Shown: piece by piece, positions 1-12,772 of the stretch
How the letters are laid out: each line of letters begins with the position of its first letter
How positions within the stretch are numbered: position 1 is the stretch's first letter
Source: Tunturiibacter gelidiferens
GTDB lineage: Bacteria; Acidobacteriota; Terriglobia; Terriglobales; Acidobacteriaceae
NCBI RefSeq assembly: GCF_013410115.1
Contig: NZ_JACCCV010000002.1
Span: 1,426,001 to 1,490,000 of the forward strand
Direction: 5' to 3'
Length of the DNA stretch: 64,000 nt
Position numbers and translations under genes: made by a program
Notes under the pieces: model-generated
Seen by the model: the letters and a program-made list of their open reading frames with translations, nothing else
Databases searched by the model: none
What the model was told of the DNA's origin: nothing

Positions 1-523
1 CAAAGCTCTTCAGCAGGGCGCGGGCACCGTTGTCATCCTTCGCCGTCGTGACGATGGTGACGTTCATGCCCTTGAGTTTATCGACCTTGGCGTAGTCGAT
101 CTCAGCGAAGATCAGCTGGTCGCGCAGGCCAAGGGTGTAGTTGCCGCGGCCATCGAAGCTCTTCGAGGAGACGCCGCGGAAGTCGCGGACGCGGGGAAGA
201 GCAATCGAGATGAGGCGGTCAAGGAACTCGTACATCGTGTCGCCGCGCAGGGTCACCATCGCTCCGATGGGCATGCCCTCGCGCACCTTGAAGGCTGCGA
301 TGGACTTCTTGGCCTTGGTGGTCACAGGCTTCTGGCCGGCGATGGAGGCAAGATCGGCCACCAGGGGATCCATGATCTTGACGTTCTGGGTGGCTTCGCC
401 GAGACCCATGTTGATGACGATCTTCTCGAGCTTCGGGATCGCCATGGCGTTGGTGATGTTGAGCTCTTTGCCCAGCGCCTGCTTGATCTCGGTCTCGTAC
501 TTCTGCTTCAGACGTGCTGCCAT
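1..523 (-). CDS. rplE: 50S ribosomal protein L5 (3' end cut by window)
   Basis: L5 binds 5S rRNA and contacts the P-site tRNA in the central protuberance of the large subunit. The reading frame starts at the ATG at 523 ([10 protein letters not shown]) and runs off the window edge without a stop. About 174 of the usual ~180 residues are present, including the VINMGLGEA segment and the [12 protein letters not shown] loop. It lies downstream of rplX, in the normal spc-operon order. Only the C-terminal few residues are missing, because of the window boundary rather than truncation. Confidence 0.97.
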   Translation of the reverse strand, partial: MAARLKQKYETEIKQALGKELNITNAMAIPKLEKIVINMGLGEATQNVKIMDPLVADLASIAGQKPVTTKAKKSIAAFKVREGMPIGAMVTLRGDTMYEFLDRLISIALPRVRDFRGVSSKSFDGRGNYTLGLRDQLIFAEIDYAKVDKLKGMNVTIVTTAKDDNGARALLKSF

Positions 524-645
524 TGTTTTCTTCGCTTTCTCCACGGTTGCCGGGTTGGGTTTTGGCCCGTGTACCGATGCGTGGGGTGAACCGTTGCTAC
601 AGGATTTAAACTTCTCTACAAAAACAAAACTTCGCTAAATCTTCT

Positions 646-975
646 TTACTTCTTCTTCTCAGCGATCGTCGCGCCGCTGGTCTTCGCAAAGCGTACCTTG
701 GTGTCGCCTTCGAAGCGTGATCCAACGCGGGACTTCTTTCCGTCGCCATCGAGCAACATCACGTTCGAGACGTGGATTGTGGACTCCTGCTCTGCAATAC
801 CGCCCTTGATGTTGCGCTGCGGATTTGGCTTCACGTGCTTCTTCGCCATCATCACGCCCTCAACCAGCACGCGATTCTTTTCAGCGATGACGCGAAGGAC
901 GCGGCCCTGCTTGCCCTTGTCCTTGCCCGCGATTACTTCGACCTTGTCATTGCGCTTGATCTTGATGCCTGCCAT
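646..975 (-). CDS. rplX: 50S ribosomal protein L24
   Basis: L24 is an early assembly protein at the 5' end of 23S rRNA. The 109-residue product opens with a KOW motif (KVEVIAGKDKGKQGRVLRV) and contains the family segment KKHVKPNPQ. It sits between rplN and rplE, as in most spc operons. The C-terminus carries a few extra basic residues (AEKKK), in line with tails on neighbouring proteins. The start ATG at 975 fits the family N-terminus MAGIKIKRND. Confidence 0.97.
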   Translation of the reverse strand: MAGIKIKRNDKVEVIAGKDKGKQGRVLRVIAEKNRVLVEGVMMAKKHVKPNPQRNIKGGIAEQESTIHVSNVMLLDGDGKKSRVGSRFEGDTKVRFAKTSGATIAEKKK

Positions 976-1041
976 AGCTCTCTCTTTTCCTCGACGATCG
1001 TGAAACCTCGGAGCCGGACTCCGACTGAAAATAGAAATCGA

Positions 1042-1413
1042 TTAGATGACTTCGGGTGCGAGCGAAACGATCTTGAGGAACTTTTTCTCGCGAAGCTCGC
1101 GGGCCACAGGTCCAAATACGCGAGTCCCGACTGGCTCATTGGCATCGTTGATGACGACAGCGGCGTTCTGGTCGAAGCGGATATACGTCCCGTCGCGGCG
1201 GCGATACTCCTTGCGCGTACGGACGATCACAGCTTTGACAACTTTGCCCTTCTTGACGGTGCCATCGGGAGAGGCTTCCTTGACAGCTGCGGTGACGACG
1301 TCGCCGAGGCCTGCCTTCTTGCCGAGACCACCACCGAGGGGCAGGATCACCTGCAACTTGCGCGCGCCGGAGTTATCGGCCACGTCAAGCATTGTTCTCA
1401 TTTGCACTGACAT
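1042..1413 (-). CDS. rplN: 50S ribosomal protein L14
   Basis: L14 lies at the subunit interface and forms bridges with 16S rRNA. The 123-residue product has the family's usual length. It shows the conserved N-terminus [19 protein letters not shown] after four residues (MSVQ), and the C-terminal [25 protein letters not shown] region. It is in canonical order between rpsQ and rplX. Nothing unusual is seen. Confidence 0.97.
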   Translation of the reverse strand: MSVQMRTMLDVADNSGARKLQVILPLGGGLGKKAGLGDVVTAAVKEASPDGTVKKGKVVKAVIVRTRKEYRRRDGTYIRFDQNAAVVINDANEPVGTRVFGPVARELREKKFLKIVSLAPEVI

Positions 1414-1479
1414 CGTTCTTCTCCTGGGTGATACGGCCGGGGCTCATGCCCCATGCTTGAACTTGGTAGACGCTAGAAG

Positions 1480-1824
1480 CTACTTGGCTTCGGCAGCGTG
1501 GGCGGCGGCGGATTTCTCTTCAGCCAACGCGAGCGAAGAACGGCGAACAATCTCCTCGAGCGACCAGCGCTTGAGCTTCGACAGAGGGCGCGCCTCTCGG
1601 ATGCGAACAACGTCGCCGACGCGTGCGGAGTTCTGCTCATCATGCGCGTAGAACTTCTTGTTCGACTTCATCACGCGCTTGTACTTGGGGTGCGCCTTGC
1701 GCATCTCGATCTCGACGACGATCGTCTTCTGCATCTTGGTCGAGACGACCAGACCCACCTTCTCATTGCGACGCGAGGTCTGAGCTTCGGGAGTTGCAGC
1801 TGCTGTGTTGGTTGTATCTGCCAT
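1480..1824 (-). CDS. rpsQ: 30S ribosomal protein S17, with N- and C-terminal extensions
   Basis: S17 is a primary 16S rRNA binder of the OB fold. The conserved core runs from about residue 19 ([20 protein letters not shown]) to about residue 95 ([15 protein letters not shown]). The product is 114 residues against the usual 80-90. The excess is a Thr/Ala-rich N-terminal extension ([14 protein letters not shown]) and an Ala/Glu/Lys tail. The start at 1824 leaves a 2-nt gap after the rpmC stop, which fits tight translational coupling. A start nearer the core cannot be excluded, but no better methionine is available. Confidence 0.95.
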   Translation of the reverse strand: MADTTNTAAATPEAQTSRRNEKVGLVVSTKMQKTIVVEIEMRKAHPKYKRVMKSNKKFYAHDEQNSARVGDVVRIREARPLSKLKRWSLEEIVRRSSLALAEEKSAAAHAAEAK

Positions 1825-1826
1825 GA

Positions 1827-2102
1827 TTAGTCCTTCTTCGCTTTCTTGCGGGCGGTGCGAGTGCTCTTGGCCGGCGCAACGTTGGCGACGACGGGGTTGG
1901 CGGCCTTCTCGGCGGCCAGAGTGCGCTGCCGTTCGACGGTCTTGATGCGGGCAATGTCCAGCTTGAGCGTCCGCAGCTTCTTGATGCCCTCGTTATTGCC
2001 CAGGCTCTTCTGGAAGCGGATGCGGAAGAGCTGCTCGCCGGCCTTGGCCTGCTCGCTCTTGAGCTCTTCGTCACTGAAATTGCTAATCTTTTCGAATTCC
2101 AT
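1827..2102 (-). CDS. rpmC: 50S ribosomal protein L29
   Basis: L29 is a two-helix protein near the polypeptide exit tunnel and forms part of the trigger factor and SRP docking area. The helical core ([21 protein letters not shown], then the [17 protein letters not shown] segment) occupies residues 10-60. The product is 91 residues, about 25 more than usual. The extra length is a basic Ala/Lys tail ([12 protein letters not shown]). The gene lies between rplP and rpsQ in canonical order. Confidence 0.95.
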   Translation of the reverse strand: MEFEKISNFSDEELKSEQAKAGEQLFRIRFQKSLGNNEGIKKLRTLKLDIARIKTVERQRTLAAEKAANPVVANVAPAKSTRTARKKAKKD

Positions 2103-2152
2103 TGTCTTTTTCCTAACTACTAAAAGATTGCTAAAAGCTACTTGGCCCGGTC

Positions 2153-2587
2153 TTATTTGGAAACGACCGTCGCCTTGACATCGTGGCGCTGGACGAAGCT
2201 GGTCTTGAGCGGAAGCTTGTGAGCCGCGAGACGCATCGCCTCTTTGGCAAGCTCCGGAGTGACGCCTTCCATCTCGAACAGAATGCGACCCGGACGAACA
2301 ACGCAGACCCAGTGATCCGGAGCGCCCTTACCTTTACCCATACGGGTTTCGGCAGGCTTCTTCGTGATCGGCTTGTCTGGGAACAGACGGAGCCAGACCT
2401 TACCGCCACGCTTGATGAAACGAGTCATCGCGATACGGCTGGCTTCGATCTGGCGGTCGGTAATGTAACCGCACTCCATCACCTTCAGGCCGAAGTCACC
2501 GAAGGAGAGATCGGAGCCGCGCCACGCTTTGCCCTTCATTCGTCCGCGCTGCTGCTTACGGAACTTGACCTTCTTTGGCATCAACAT
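2153..2587 (-). CDS. rplP: 50S ribosomal protein L16
   Basis: L16 contacts A-site tRNA and helps organise the peptidyl transferase region. The 144-residue product matches the family length. It has the start [19 protein letters not shown], the [23 protein letters not shown] loop and the conserved [12 protein letters not shown] helix. A GAGGG Shine-Dalgarno sequence seven bases before the ATG at 2587 supports this start rather than the internal ATG two codons later. It follows rpsC and precedes rpmC. Confidence 0.97.
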   Translation of the reverse strand: MLMPKKVKFRKQQRGRMKGKAWRGSDLSFGDFGLKVMECGYITDRQIEASRIAMTRFIKRGGKVWLRLFPDKPITKKPAETRMGKGKGAPDHWVCVVRPGRILFEMEGVTPELAKEAMRLAAHKLPLKTSFVQRHDVKATVVSK

Positions 2588-2660
2588 AAGAAAACCCTCT
2601 TCACTCTTTCAGGGATACGCTCAACACGCTCCCCGGAAACTCCGGCCAAGCCGGGAAAAC

Positions 2661-3335
<675 letters not shown>

Positions 3336-3413
3336 AGCTTCCCTTTACTCCGTGCCCTCTCCGGTTGAGCCGGTGGGCGGTAGTGCAAAACTTTAATTTT
3401 ACAAGAAACCGGC

Positions 3414-3935
3414 CTACTTCGCGGCCTTTTTCGTTGCGGGTTTCTTGGCGGCTGCCTTCTTGGCTGCGGGTTTTGCCGCAGTCTTGCTGGCTGCCTTTTT
3501 GGTGCTCTTCTTCGCGGCTGGAGCTGGAGTTGCATCAGCAGCTGCGCTGATCGCAGTGGCCGACTTCTTCTCCGCAACCGTGACGATGATGTGTGCGAGT
3601 CTGCGCTGGTAGCGGAACGCGCGGCCCATTGGGGCAGGGCGGATGCGCTTCATACGCGGACCTTCGTTCGCAATTGCGGTACGGACGTAGAGGTTATCGA
3701 CATCGACGTCGAGCCCCTGCTCCTGCGAGACGTAAGTCGCGTTCTGGATCGCCGAACGCAGAACCTTCTCCACCACGGGCGCCATGCGCTTCGTACTAAA
3801 GTGAACGGTATTGAGCGCCTGCTCGACGCGTAGTCCCTTGATCAGATCCAGGACAAGCTTCGCCTTCTGCGGGCTGGTGCGCTGAAACTTAGCTTCTGCG
3901 CGGAACTCTCTGATTTTTTCTGCTGCCTTAGCCAT
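3414..3935 (-). CDS. rplV: 50S ribosomal protein L22 with a long Lys/Ala tail
   Basis: L22 lines the nascent-peptide exit tunnel with a beta-hairpin. The conserved part covers residues 10-118 (FRAEAKFQRTSPQKAKLVLDL through the GRAFRYQRRLAHIIVTVAEK hairpin end). After that comes about 55 residues made almost only of Ala, Lys, Pro, Ser and Thr, with KKAAxK-like units, so the protein is 173 residues against the usual ~110. The tail is low complexity and resembles eukaryotic or actinobacterial basic tails. It is probably disordered and rRNA-binding; that role is inferred. Confidence 0.96.
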   Translation of the reverse strand: MAKAAEKIREFRAEAKFQRTSPQKAKLVLDLIKGLRVEQALNTVHFSTKRMAPVVEKVLRSAIQNATYVSQEQGLDVDVDNLYVRTAIANEGPRMKRIRPAPMGRAFRYQRRLAHIIVTVAEKKSATAISAAADATPAPAAKKSTKKAASKTAAKPAAKKAAAKKPATKKAAK

Positions 3936-4024
3936 AATCTTCGTCCTTCAAAACTTCTGCTTCGCTGCCCGACATCCGTTGCCGCGGGCTCGCGGTCTTA
4001 CCTAACTGCAACCGTCGGCCCGAT

Positions 4025-4312
4025 TTATTTGGGCTTCGCGGAGGTCTCAGCGGCACGCGCGGAGTGGCCCTTGAAGGTGCGGGTGGCCGAAAACTCTCCG
4101 AGCTTGTGGCCCACCATGTTCTCCGTCACGTACACCGGAATGAACTTGCGGCCGTTGTGTACGGCAATGGTATGACCGACGAAGTCCGGGTGAATCGTAG
4201 ACCGGCGCGACCAGGTGCGCAGTACTTTCTTGTCATTGACCTGGTTCATCCCCACAATCTTCTTCATGAGGTGATCGTCGATGAAAGGACCTTTTTTCGC
4301 TGAACGTGACAT
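4025..4312 (-). CDS. rpsS: 30S ribosomal protein S19
   Basis: S19 pairs with S13 at the head of the small subunit. I place the start at the ATG at 4312 ([19 protein letters not shown]), giving 95 residues, which is the normal length. The frame stays open upstream to 4402, but those 30 extra codons do not resemble the family. Motifs seen include [22 protein letters not shown] and the C-terminal [14 protein letters not shown] segment. It lies between rplB and rplV. Confidence 0.96.
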   Translation of the reverse strand: MSRSAKKGPFIDDHLMKKIVGMNQVNDKKVLRTWSRRSTIHPDFVGHTIAVHNGRKFIPVYVTENMVGHKLGEFSATRTFKGHSARAAETSAKPK

Positions 4313-4434
4313 TTTGCTAAGCTCCGACTTTCTTGTTGCGATGCTGGATACGACGAATCTCTTGCCTGCGAGACTTGGTGTTGCCCTTTGCTGCGGAACC
4401 AAAAACTAACAACATTTACTGAAAAGCTGTTTCT

Positions 4435-5259
4435 TTACTTCGTACGACGCTTCACGATGAAGGTATCGGTCCGCTTGTTGTTGCGGGTCTTGTATCCGCG
4501 AGTCGGCTGACCCCAAGGAGTAACCGGGTGACGACCGCCAGAGGTCTTACCTTCACCACCACCGTGCGGGTGATCGACGGGATTCATCGAAACACCACGG
4601 TTGGAGGGGCGAATACCCTTCCAGCGATTGCGTCCAGCTTTACCGATCGTGACGTTCTCGTGGTCCGTGTTGCCAACCTGGCCAATGGTCGCCATGCACT
4701 CAACAAGAACCTTGCGGGTCTCGCCCGAAGGCAGCTTCAGAAGAGCGTAGTCGCCTTCCTTGGCAATCAGGTTCACCTGGGCACCGGCTGAACGAGCCAT
4801 CTGTGCACCCTTGCCCGGACGAAGCTCGATGTTATGCACAATCGTTCCGGTCGGGATGAACTTCAACGGCAGAGCGTTGCCGACGAGGATGTCGGCTTCT
4901 GGGCCGCTCATGATCGACTGCCCGACCGTGAGACCGATCGGCTGAATGATATAGCGCTTCTCGCCGTCCGCGTAGTGGATCAGCGCGATGCGGGAGCTCC
5001 GGTTAGGATCGTACTCAACCGTCGCAACCGTACCGGGGATCCCGAACTTTTCGCGCTTGAAGTCGATGAGGCGCAGCTTCTGCTTGTGACCGCCACCATG
5101 GTGACGCATCGTGAGACCGCCGTTGTTGTTGCGGCCGCCGGTGCGCTGCTTGACTCCGAGCAACGGCTTGTGCGGCTTGTCCGTCGTGATGTCATCGTTG
5201 ACAAGCTTCGTCGCGAAGCGGAGTGATGGGGTAATCGGTCGAAATGATTTGATCGGCAT
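4435..5259 (-). CDS. rplB: 50S ribosomal protein L2
   Basis: L2 is needed for subunit joining and peptidyl transferase activity. The 274-residue product has the normal length. The start is [17 protein letters not shown]. It contains the SH3-like and OB domains and, near residues 224-240, the highly conserved segment [20 protein letters not shown], whose histidine is functionally important in E. coli L2. It lies between rplW and rpsS. Confidence 0.98.
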   Translation of the reverse strand: MPIKSFRPITPSLRFATKLVNDDITTDKPHKPLLGVKQRTGGRNNNGGLTMRHHGGGHKQKLRLIDFKREKFGIPGTVATVEYDPNRSSRIALIHYADGEKRYIIQPIGLTVGQSIMSGPEADILVGNALPLKFIPTGTIVHNIELRPGKGAQMARSAGAQVNLIAKEGDYALLKLPSGETRKVLVECMATIGQVGNTDHENVTIGKAGRNRWKGIRPSNRGVSMNPVDHPHGGGEGKTSGGRHPVTPWGQPTRGYKTRNNKRTDTFIVKRRTK

Positions 5260-5340
5260 CGTCTTTATTCCCTTGCCCGCGCTGCTAATCGCTTAGCGGC
5301 GCTTCGGTCCTGAATTCTGTTACTCGCGAAACAATCTCGC

Positions 5341-5634
5341 TTAGAGGCTGTTGAGGTACTCCGGCATCCTTTCGCCATCTTTCAAGCGAACGTAAGCCTT
5401 CTTCCAGTCGGGGCGGTAGCCGGCGAACTTACCCCGGCGGCGCTCCTTGCCCTCAACGGTCGCGGTGCGAACACCAGTGACTTTGACCTTGAAGAGTGTT
5501 TCAACAGCTTGCTTGACTTCGGTCTTGGTGGCCTTCAGGGCGACTTCGAACACCAGGGTGTTCTGTGTCTCCTTGACGGTCATGCCCTTCTCAGTAATGA
5601 GGGGGCGGCGAATGACGGTATAGAGAGTTGGCAT
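5341..5634 (-). CDS. rplW: 50S ribosomal protein L23
   Basis: L23 sits at the tunnel exit and docks trigger factor and SRP. The 97-residue product has the family start TLYTVIRRPLITEKGMTVKE and the rRNA-binding loop KGKERRRGKFAGYRPDWKKAYV in the form VEGKERRRGKFAGYRP. Its ATG overlaps the rplD stop codon by one base (TAATG), indicating translational coupling. Length is standard. Confidence 0.97.
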   Translation of the reverse strand: MPTLYTVIRRPLITEKGMTVKETQNTLVFEVALKATKTEVKQAVETLFKVKVTGVRTATVEGKERRRGKFAGYRPDWKKAYVRLKDGERMPEYLNSL

Positions 5635-6332
5635 TACGCAACCTCCTTCTGCGCGGCGGCTTTGCTGCGCTCATCTGTTGCCTTACTGCGCTTGGATACA
5701 AACTTCTTGAGAGTGTCCTGAAGAGCTTCGATGGCATCCTTCGAGAAGACAGCGTGCTCATAACGGAGCAGGTCGTAGGGATGAACCTCGGAGCTGAGAA
5801 CCAGTTCCACACCCTGCAGATTGCGCGAGCCCAGGTAGAGCTTCTCGTCAAGCTTGCGGCTGCTCTCAACCAGCAGAGTCGTCTTGCCCGCTTCGAGCTT
5901 GTTCAGCGCGGTGCGGAAGAGCTTGGTCTTCGCCTCGGCAACTTCGAACGAGTCGACGATGGTGAATTTGCCGTCGTTGATCTTCGCGGAGATCGCAGAG
6001 CGGAGGGCACCCATCAGCTTCTTCTGCGGAAAGGCGTACTCGTAGCTACGTGGCTTCGGTCCATGAACCGTACCACCACCACGCCAGAGCGGAGTCCGAA
6101 TCGAACCAACACGCGCACGGCCCGTTCCCTTTTGCTTCCAGAGCTTCTTACCTGCGCCCGATACCTGATTACGGTTCTTGGTTGCGGCGGTTCCCTGCCG
6201 AAGAGCGGCACGGTAGTGCTTCACCGACTCCCAGAGGAGGCCGTCGTTGATCTCTGCCGCGAAGACCTCGTCGACGAGTTCGAACTCTCCGACCTTCGCT
6301 CCAGCGAGATTTACTACATTGATGTTTGCCAT
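5634..6332 (-). CDS. rplD: 50S ribosomal protein L4
   Basis: L4 binds domain I of 23S rRNA and lines the exit tunnel. The start is placed at the ATG at 6332 (MANINVVNLAGAKVGEFEL), giving 232 residues. An upstream in-frame extension to 6401 is not family-like. Key segments are the tunnel loop KKLWKQKGTGRARVGSIRTP followed by LWRGGGTVHGPKPRSY. The C-terminus has an extra charged tail (ATDERSKAAAQKEVA). In E. coli L4 is the autogenous regulator of the S10 operon; no L4-binding leader was identified here. Confidence 0.97.
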   Translation of the reverse strand: MANINVVNLAGAKVGEFELVDEVFAAEINDGLLWESVKHYRAALRQGTAATKNRNQVSGAGKKLWKQKGTGRARVGSIRTPLWRGGGTVHGPKPRSYEYAFPQKKLMGALRSAISAKINDGKFTIVDSFEVAEAKTKLFRTALNKLEAGKTTLLVESSRKLDEKLYLGSRNLQGVELVLSSEVHPYDLLRYEHAVFSKDAIEALQDTLKKFVSKRSKATDERSKAAAQKEVA

Positions 6333-6419
6333 CGTTCTTCTCTCTCTTTGCGCGCCATCGATGCGGCGAGCCATAACCTTGTTTGCGGCTTCATGCAGCA
6401 AGCCTTTTCAACCGACTAC

Positions 6420-7160
6420 TTATTTCTTCTTGGACGGTGCAGCCTTCTTGGAAGCCTTCAAAGCGTCCTTCGTTGCTGCGCCCGCAAATCCACGACGCTC
6501 GCGCGGCGGAGCCTTTGCCTTCGAGATCAGCACGAAACCATCACGCGGGCCGGGTACTGCGCCTTCCACCAGCAGAAGGTTATCCTCAAGATCGATACCG
6601 CGAATACGCAGGTTGCGAACCGTGATCTGTGCGTGGCCCATGTGACCAGGCATACGCTGACCAGGAAAAACACGCGAGGGAAACGAAGAAGCACCGATCG
6701 AACCCTGCACTTGGAACATGTGGCCGTGCGACTTAGGACCGCCACCAAACCCGTGGCGACGAATGACGCCGGCAAAACCGCGACCCTTCGAAGTGCCAAT
6801 GACGTCGACGAAGCGCTCGTCATTGAAAATGTCGACCAGGACGCGATCGCCAGCCTTGGCTGTAACCTTCTCTTCGCCTTCAACAGTCTTCACTGCTTCG
6901 AGCTCAACTTCCTTGATCATCCTGACCGGAGGAACGTTCGACTTTGCGAAGTGGCCAGTCATCGCCTTATTGATCTTCGAAGCCTTCACGAAGTCAACGT
7001 AGCCGATCTGCGCGGCTTCGTACCCGTCCTTCGCAAGCGTCTTTAACTGAGTGATCACGCATGGACCAGCCTTCAGAACGGTCACAGGGTGAATATCACC
7101 GCGCTCGTCGAAGATCTGCGTCATGCCGACTTTTTTTCCGAGAATTCCTACTACTGACAT
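6420..7160 (-). CDS. rplC: 50S ribosomal protein L3
   Basis: L3 is an early assembly protein near the peptidyl transferase centre. The 246-residue product begins VVGILGKKVGMTQIFDERGD. It includes the long loop with GFGGGPKSHGHMFQVQGSIG and the GQRMPGHMGHAQITVRNL segment. That segment holds the Gln which E. coli PrmB methylates. The protein is about 35 residues longer than E. coli L3, with a basic C-terminal tail (SKKAAPSKKK). It follows rpsJ and precedes rplD. Confidence 0.97.
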   Translation of the reverse strand: MSVVGILGKKVGMTQIFDERGDIHPVTVLKAGPCVITQLKTLAKDGYEAAQIGYVDFVKASKINKAMTGHFAKSNVPPVRMIKEVELEAVKTVEGEEKVTAKAGDRVLVDIFNDERFVDVIGTSKGRGFAGVIRRHGFGGGPKSHGHMFQVQGSIGASSFPSRVFPGQRMPGHMGHAQITVRNLRIRGIDLEDNLLLVEGAVPGPRDGFVLISKAKAPPRERRGFAGAATKDALKASKKAAPSKKK

Positions 7161-7256
7161 TGGAGCTTCCTTTCCTCATCATGCTGGACTCGAAGTTCAG
7201 CACTGCCGGGTCAATACTTCTAAAGCGAATCCTGAAACACTTCGCCGAAAAATTCT

Positions 7257-7574
7257 TTACTTCTGAACCGTCTTGATCTCTACATCGACGCCCGCGGGCA
7301 GATCAAGCTTCATCAGTGCGTCCACGGTCTGCTGGGTCGGCTCGAGGATGTCGATCAGCCGCTTGTGCGTGCGGATCTCGAAAGCCTCGCGTGACTTCTT
7401 GTCGACGTGGGGCGAGCGAAGAACGCAGTACTTGTTCTTCATCGTCGGCAGCGGAATCGGACCCGCAACCTGGGCTCCGGTACGCTTGGCCGTCTCGACG
7501 ATCTCACCGGTCGACGTGTCCAGCACGCGGTAGTCATATGCCTTCAAACGAATTCTGATTCTTTGTCCAGCCAT
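7257..7574 (-). CDS. rpsJ: 30S ribosomal protein S10 (NusE)
   Basis: S10 is a ribosomal protein and also a partner of NusB in antitermination complexes. The 105-residue product shows [15 protein letters not shown] at the start, [20 protein letters not shown] in the long loop, and [17 protein letters not shown]. Length and sequence are ordinary. A gap of 128 bases separates it from tuf. The nusB gene in the same window (17792-18214) encodes its likely partner. Confidence 0.97.
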   Translation of the reverse strand: MAGQRIRIRLKAYDYRVLDTSTGEIVETAKRTGAQVAGPIPLPTMKNKYCVLRSPHVDKKSREAFEIRTHKRLIDILEPTQQTVDALMKLDLPAGVDVEIKTVQK

Positions 7575-7702
7575 TTTGGGTCTCTTTCACGCTACTCAAA
7601 GATCGTTTGGAGTAACTGCCGGCCATGAACTTCTGCACGAACCGGTAGCCCTCGATTTTCAAAACAGCAACAACCAAAAAACTTCTCTGTGGTGCACTTT
7701 CT

Positions 7703-8890
7703 TTACTTGATGATCTCGCTGATGGTGCCGGCTCCGACGGTGCGTCCGCCTTCGCGAATGGCGAAGCGCAGACCCTTCTCCATCGCCACGGGCGTATGCA
7801 GCGTGATCTCCAGCTGAATGTTGTCGCCGGGCATGCACATCTCAGTGCCCGCAGGAAGCTTCGCCGAACCCGTCACGTCCGTGGTACGGAAGTAGAACTG
7901 GGGACGGTAGCCGTTGAAGAACGGAGTGTGACGTCCGCCCTCTTCCTTCGATAACACGTAGACCTCGCCCTTGAAGTCGGTGTGGGGCTTGATCGAACCA
8001 GGCTTGGCCAACACCATCCCGCGCTCCACATCTTCCTTCGCAATACCGCGCAGCAGAAGCCCCGCGTTATCGCCCGCCAGACCCTCGTCCAGCTGCTTCT
8101 TGAACATCTCAACGCCGGTGCAGACCGTCTTGCGGGTCTCGCGGAAGCCCACGATCTCGCAGTCCTCGCCAACCTTCACCTTGCCGCGCTCGATACGGCC
8201 CGTCACCACAGTGCCACGGCCCGAGATCGAAAAGATATCTTCGATCGGCATCAGGAACGGCTGGTCGACCGCACGCTCAGGCTGCGGAATGTACTTGTCC
8301 ACCGCCGCCATCAGCTCGTCGATCTTCGCCTCCCACTGGGCTTCGCCATTCAGCGCGCCCAACGCGGAGCCGCGGATGATCGGAGTGTCATCGCCAGGGT
8401 AGTCGTACTTCGACAACAGCTCGCGAACCTCCATCTCCACCAGCTCGATCAGCTCTTCGTCCTCAACCGCATCGCACTTGTTCAGGAACACCACGATGAA
8501 GGGAACGCCAACCTGACGCGCCAGCAGCACGTGCTCCTTGGTCTGGGGCATCGGGCCGTCGGTCGCTGCCACCACCAGGATCGCGCCATCCATCTGCGCT
8601 GCTCCGGTGATCATGTTCTTGATGTAGTCCGCGTGACCCGGGCAGTCGACGTGCGCGTAATGCCGGTTCGGGGTCTCGTACTCCACGTGCGAGGTGGCAA
8701 TCGTGATACCGCGCTCGCGCTCCTCAGGAGCGTTGTCGATCGTGTCGAACGAACGAAACTTGTTGTTCGGGTTGTGCTTCGAAAGCACCTTCGTAATCGC
8801 CGCCGTCAGCGTCGTCTTGCCATGATCGATGTGCCCGATCGTCCCGATGTTTACGTGCGGCTTTGACCGGTCAAACTTTTCCTTGCCCAT
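7703..8890 (-). CDS. tuf: translation elongation factor EF-Tu
   Basis: EF-Tu delivers aminoacyl-tRNA to the ribosome as a GTP complex. The 395-residue product has the usual length. Switch and nucleotide motifs are intact: G1 GHIDHGKT (residues 19-26), the effector stretch with [10 protein letters not shown]3 DCPGHADY and G4 NKCD. Domains 2 and 3 follow, ending in [16 protein letters not shown]. It sits between fusA and rpsJ, joining the str and S10 gene sets into one run of minus-strand genes. Confidence 0.98.
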   Translation of the reverse strand: MGKEKFDRSKPHVNIGTIGHIDHGKTTLTAAITKVLSKHNPNNKFRSFDTIDNAPEERERGITIATSHVEYETPNRHYAHVDCPGHADYIKNMITGAAQMDGAILVVAATDGPMPQTKEHVLLARQVGVPFIVVFLNKCDAVEDEELIELVEMEVRELLSKYDYPGDDTPIIRGSALGALNGEAQWEAKIDELMAAVDKYIPQPERAVDQPFLMPIEDIFSISGRGTVVTGRIERGKVKVGEDCEIVGFRETRKTVCTGVEMFKKQLDEGLAGDNAGLLLRGIAKEDVERGMVLAKPGSIKPHTDFKGEVYVLSKEEGGRHTPFFNGYRPQFYFRTTDVTGSAKLPAGTEMCMPGDNIQLEITLHTPVAMEKGLRFAIREGGRTVGAGTISEIIK

Positions 8891-8955
8891 GACTCTCTCC
8901 GTGTTTCCTGTGTTTCGTTGACTTCTAAATTCCTGCGAAGACTAACGCCTCGCGA

Positions 8956-11055
<2,100 letters not shown>

Positions 11056-11141
11056 GATCTATCTCTCATCTGCGAGCATCTGCTCGCGGTAATAACTGCG
11101 TTGAACCTAAAATCCAAAAATGACGCTGCTGGAGAAGCGAA

Positions 11142-11612
11142 TTACCAGCGGTAGTGTGCGAAAGCCTTATTGGCTTCGGCCATACGGTGAACGTCTTCCT
11201 TCTTCTTCATTGCGGCGCCACGGCCGTTAGCCGCATCGAGCAGCTCAGCAGTGAGCTTCTCAACCATGCCCTTCTCGCCACGTGCGCGGCCGTAGGTCAC
11301 AAGCCAGCGAATCGCGAGCGACGTACGGCGCTCCGGCAGAACTTCGATCGGCACCTGGTAGTTCGCACCACCAACACGGCGGCTCTTAACCTCGAGAAGC
11401 GGCTTGCAGTTCTCGATCGCCTTCTTGAACAGCTTGAGGGCTTCGTCGCCACCCTTCTGCTCAAGGTTGGTCATGGCGGTGTAGAAGATGCCCTGCGCGG
11501 TCGACTTCTTACCACCCCACATCATCGAGTTGACAAACTTCGTGACCAGGGTCGAGTTATAAACAGGGTCTGCAGCAACTTCACGCTTAGCGATGTAACC
11601 TTTTCTCGGCAT
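11142..11612 (-). CDS. rpsG: 30S ribosomal protein S7
   Basis: S7 nucleates assembly of the 30S head and contacts E-site tRNA. The 156-residue product is of normal length. It has the start [20 protein letters not shown], the [16 protein letters not shown] segment, and [19 protein letters not shown]. In E. coli S7 represses the str operon autogenously. The 128-base gap between rpsL and rpsG could hold such a site, but I did not recognise it. Confidence 0.98.
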   Translation of the reverse strand: MPRKGYIAKREVAADPVYNSTLVTKFVNSMMWGGKKSTAQGIFYTAMTNLEQKGGDEALKLFKKAIENCKPLLEVKSRRVGGANYQVPIEVLPERRTSLAIRWLVTYGRARGEKGMVEKLTAELLDAANGRGAAMKKKEDVHRMAEANKAFAHYRW

Positions 11613-11740
11613 TGCACTCTTCTCGTCTTCCTTCAGGACCGTTGAACTCTCAAGCCCTGAACCTGATTTATGCAGCCAGCCAAATCCATCCAGCCAACTG
11701 GGGTTGATCTAAAAACTCCAAAACTGCTTCAAGCCGGAAA

Positions 11741-12127
11741 CTACTTTGCAGCAGCAGCCTTCGGACGCTTCGCGCCATACTTCGAGCGGCTCTGCTTCCG
11801 GTTGGCAACGCCGACAGAGTCGAGCGTGCCGCGAACGACGTGATAACGAACGCCCGGCAGATCCTTCACACGGCCGCCGCGGATCAGCACAATTGAGTGC
11901 TCCTGCAGGTTGTGGCCGATACCCGGGATATAGGTCGTAACCTCAATACCGTTGGTGAGGCGAACACGCGCAACCTTGCGGAGAGCCGAATTCGGCTTCT
12001 TGGGGGTCTGAGTGTAGACGCGGGTGCAGACGCCACGGCGCTGGGGCGAACCCTGAAGCGCAGGGCTGGCGGTCTTATAACGAGTGGGCGTGCGGCCCTG
12101 CTTGACGAGCTGATGGAACGTAGGCAC
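11741..12127 (-). CDS. rpsL: 30S ribosomal protein S12
   Basis: S12 sits in the decoding centre and controls accuracy. The 128-residue product has [20 protein letters not shown] at the start and the conserved [15 protein letters not shown] and [17 protein letters not shown] loops. Lysines 43 and 88, the residues changed in many streptomycin-resistant mutants, are both wild type. It is the first gene of the cluster, about 510 nt downstream of the putative promoter at 12640-12668. Confidence 0.98.
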   Translation of the reverse strand: MPTFHQLVKQGRTPTRYKTASPALQGSPQRRGVCTRVYTQTPKKPNSALRKVARVRLTNGIEVTTYIPGIGHNLQEHSIVLIRGGRVKDLPGVRYHVVRGTLDSVGVANRKQSRSKYGAKRPKAAAAK

Positions 12128-12772
12128 TAGAACTCCTTGTTAATGCGCGCGAAACATTACAACCAAACTTATGTGAGACGCGCAGGTAGTATTGAGCTTC
12201 GCCTTTTGCAGTACATACGCCGTACACGCAAAAAAGTGAGAACGCTGAAGCGTCTCTGACGAAGATCTTCCCTGCTGCGTCTGTAAACCGGTACAACAAA
12301 CCAGACGTAAACAGTCGACGGTGGCCGAGCGTCTTTCCCTCAATTTCAAGGATGAGCCGACTCCGTTTCGCTGTCCCGGCCCGCATAGCCCATCCAGGGT
12401 GGAGGGTGTCGCAGGCACGATTGCGATAGGCCGCAGACGAACGACATTCAGATCCAATGAATCTAGCGAAACACAGATCGGGAATGTCCTGCGGTGAATC
12501 TCTTGTATCCAGTATAACGCAATCGTTCTCAACCCGTTTTGCGACAGGAGGCGAACCTAAGATCACGTGGGTTTTTCTCCACCCATCCGTGCGTCGAGCT
12601 TCCCCTACGACACGGTCCGGATACTCGCGGAACCTTCTTACAATAGCAATTCGACCGCAAAACGTCAAACTTTTCGTCGATTTTCCCATCAAAAATCGGA
12701 GATTGCACAAGCCGGGATGCAGTCGCCGCCTCTATGACAAAGAGGCCACCCCCTCCATGCTAGGCTTTTCGC
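12128..12772. other. intergenic leader and promoter region, no gene seen
   Basis: These 645 bases separate the divergent rpsL and S9 peptidase genes. Apart from the minus-strand promoter at 12640-12668, I see no conserved RNA element and no ORF with protein-like composition. The long transcribed leader may hold regulatory structure (see findings). Confidence 0.5.
12640..12668 (-). promoter_or_regulatory. putative sigma-70-type promoter of the ribosomal cluster
   Basis: On the minus strand a TTGACG -35 box (12668-12663) and a TATTGT -10 box (12645-12640) are separated by exactly 17 bases. The predicted transcription start near 12633 gives a leader of about 505 nt before rpsL. This is the only well-spaced hexamer pair I found in the gap; no transcript data support it. 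Confidence 0.5.

Noticed and set aside
3414..3580. Frameshift creating the Ala/Lys tail of L22
   Set aside because: The tail is in the same frame, has regular KKAAxK-like units and resembles tails on neighbouring ribosomal proteins, so it is a real extension.
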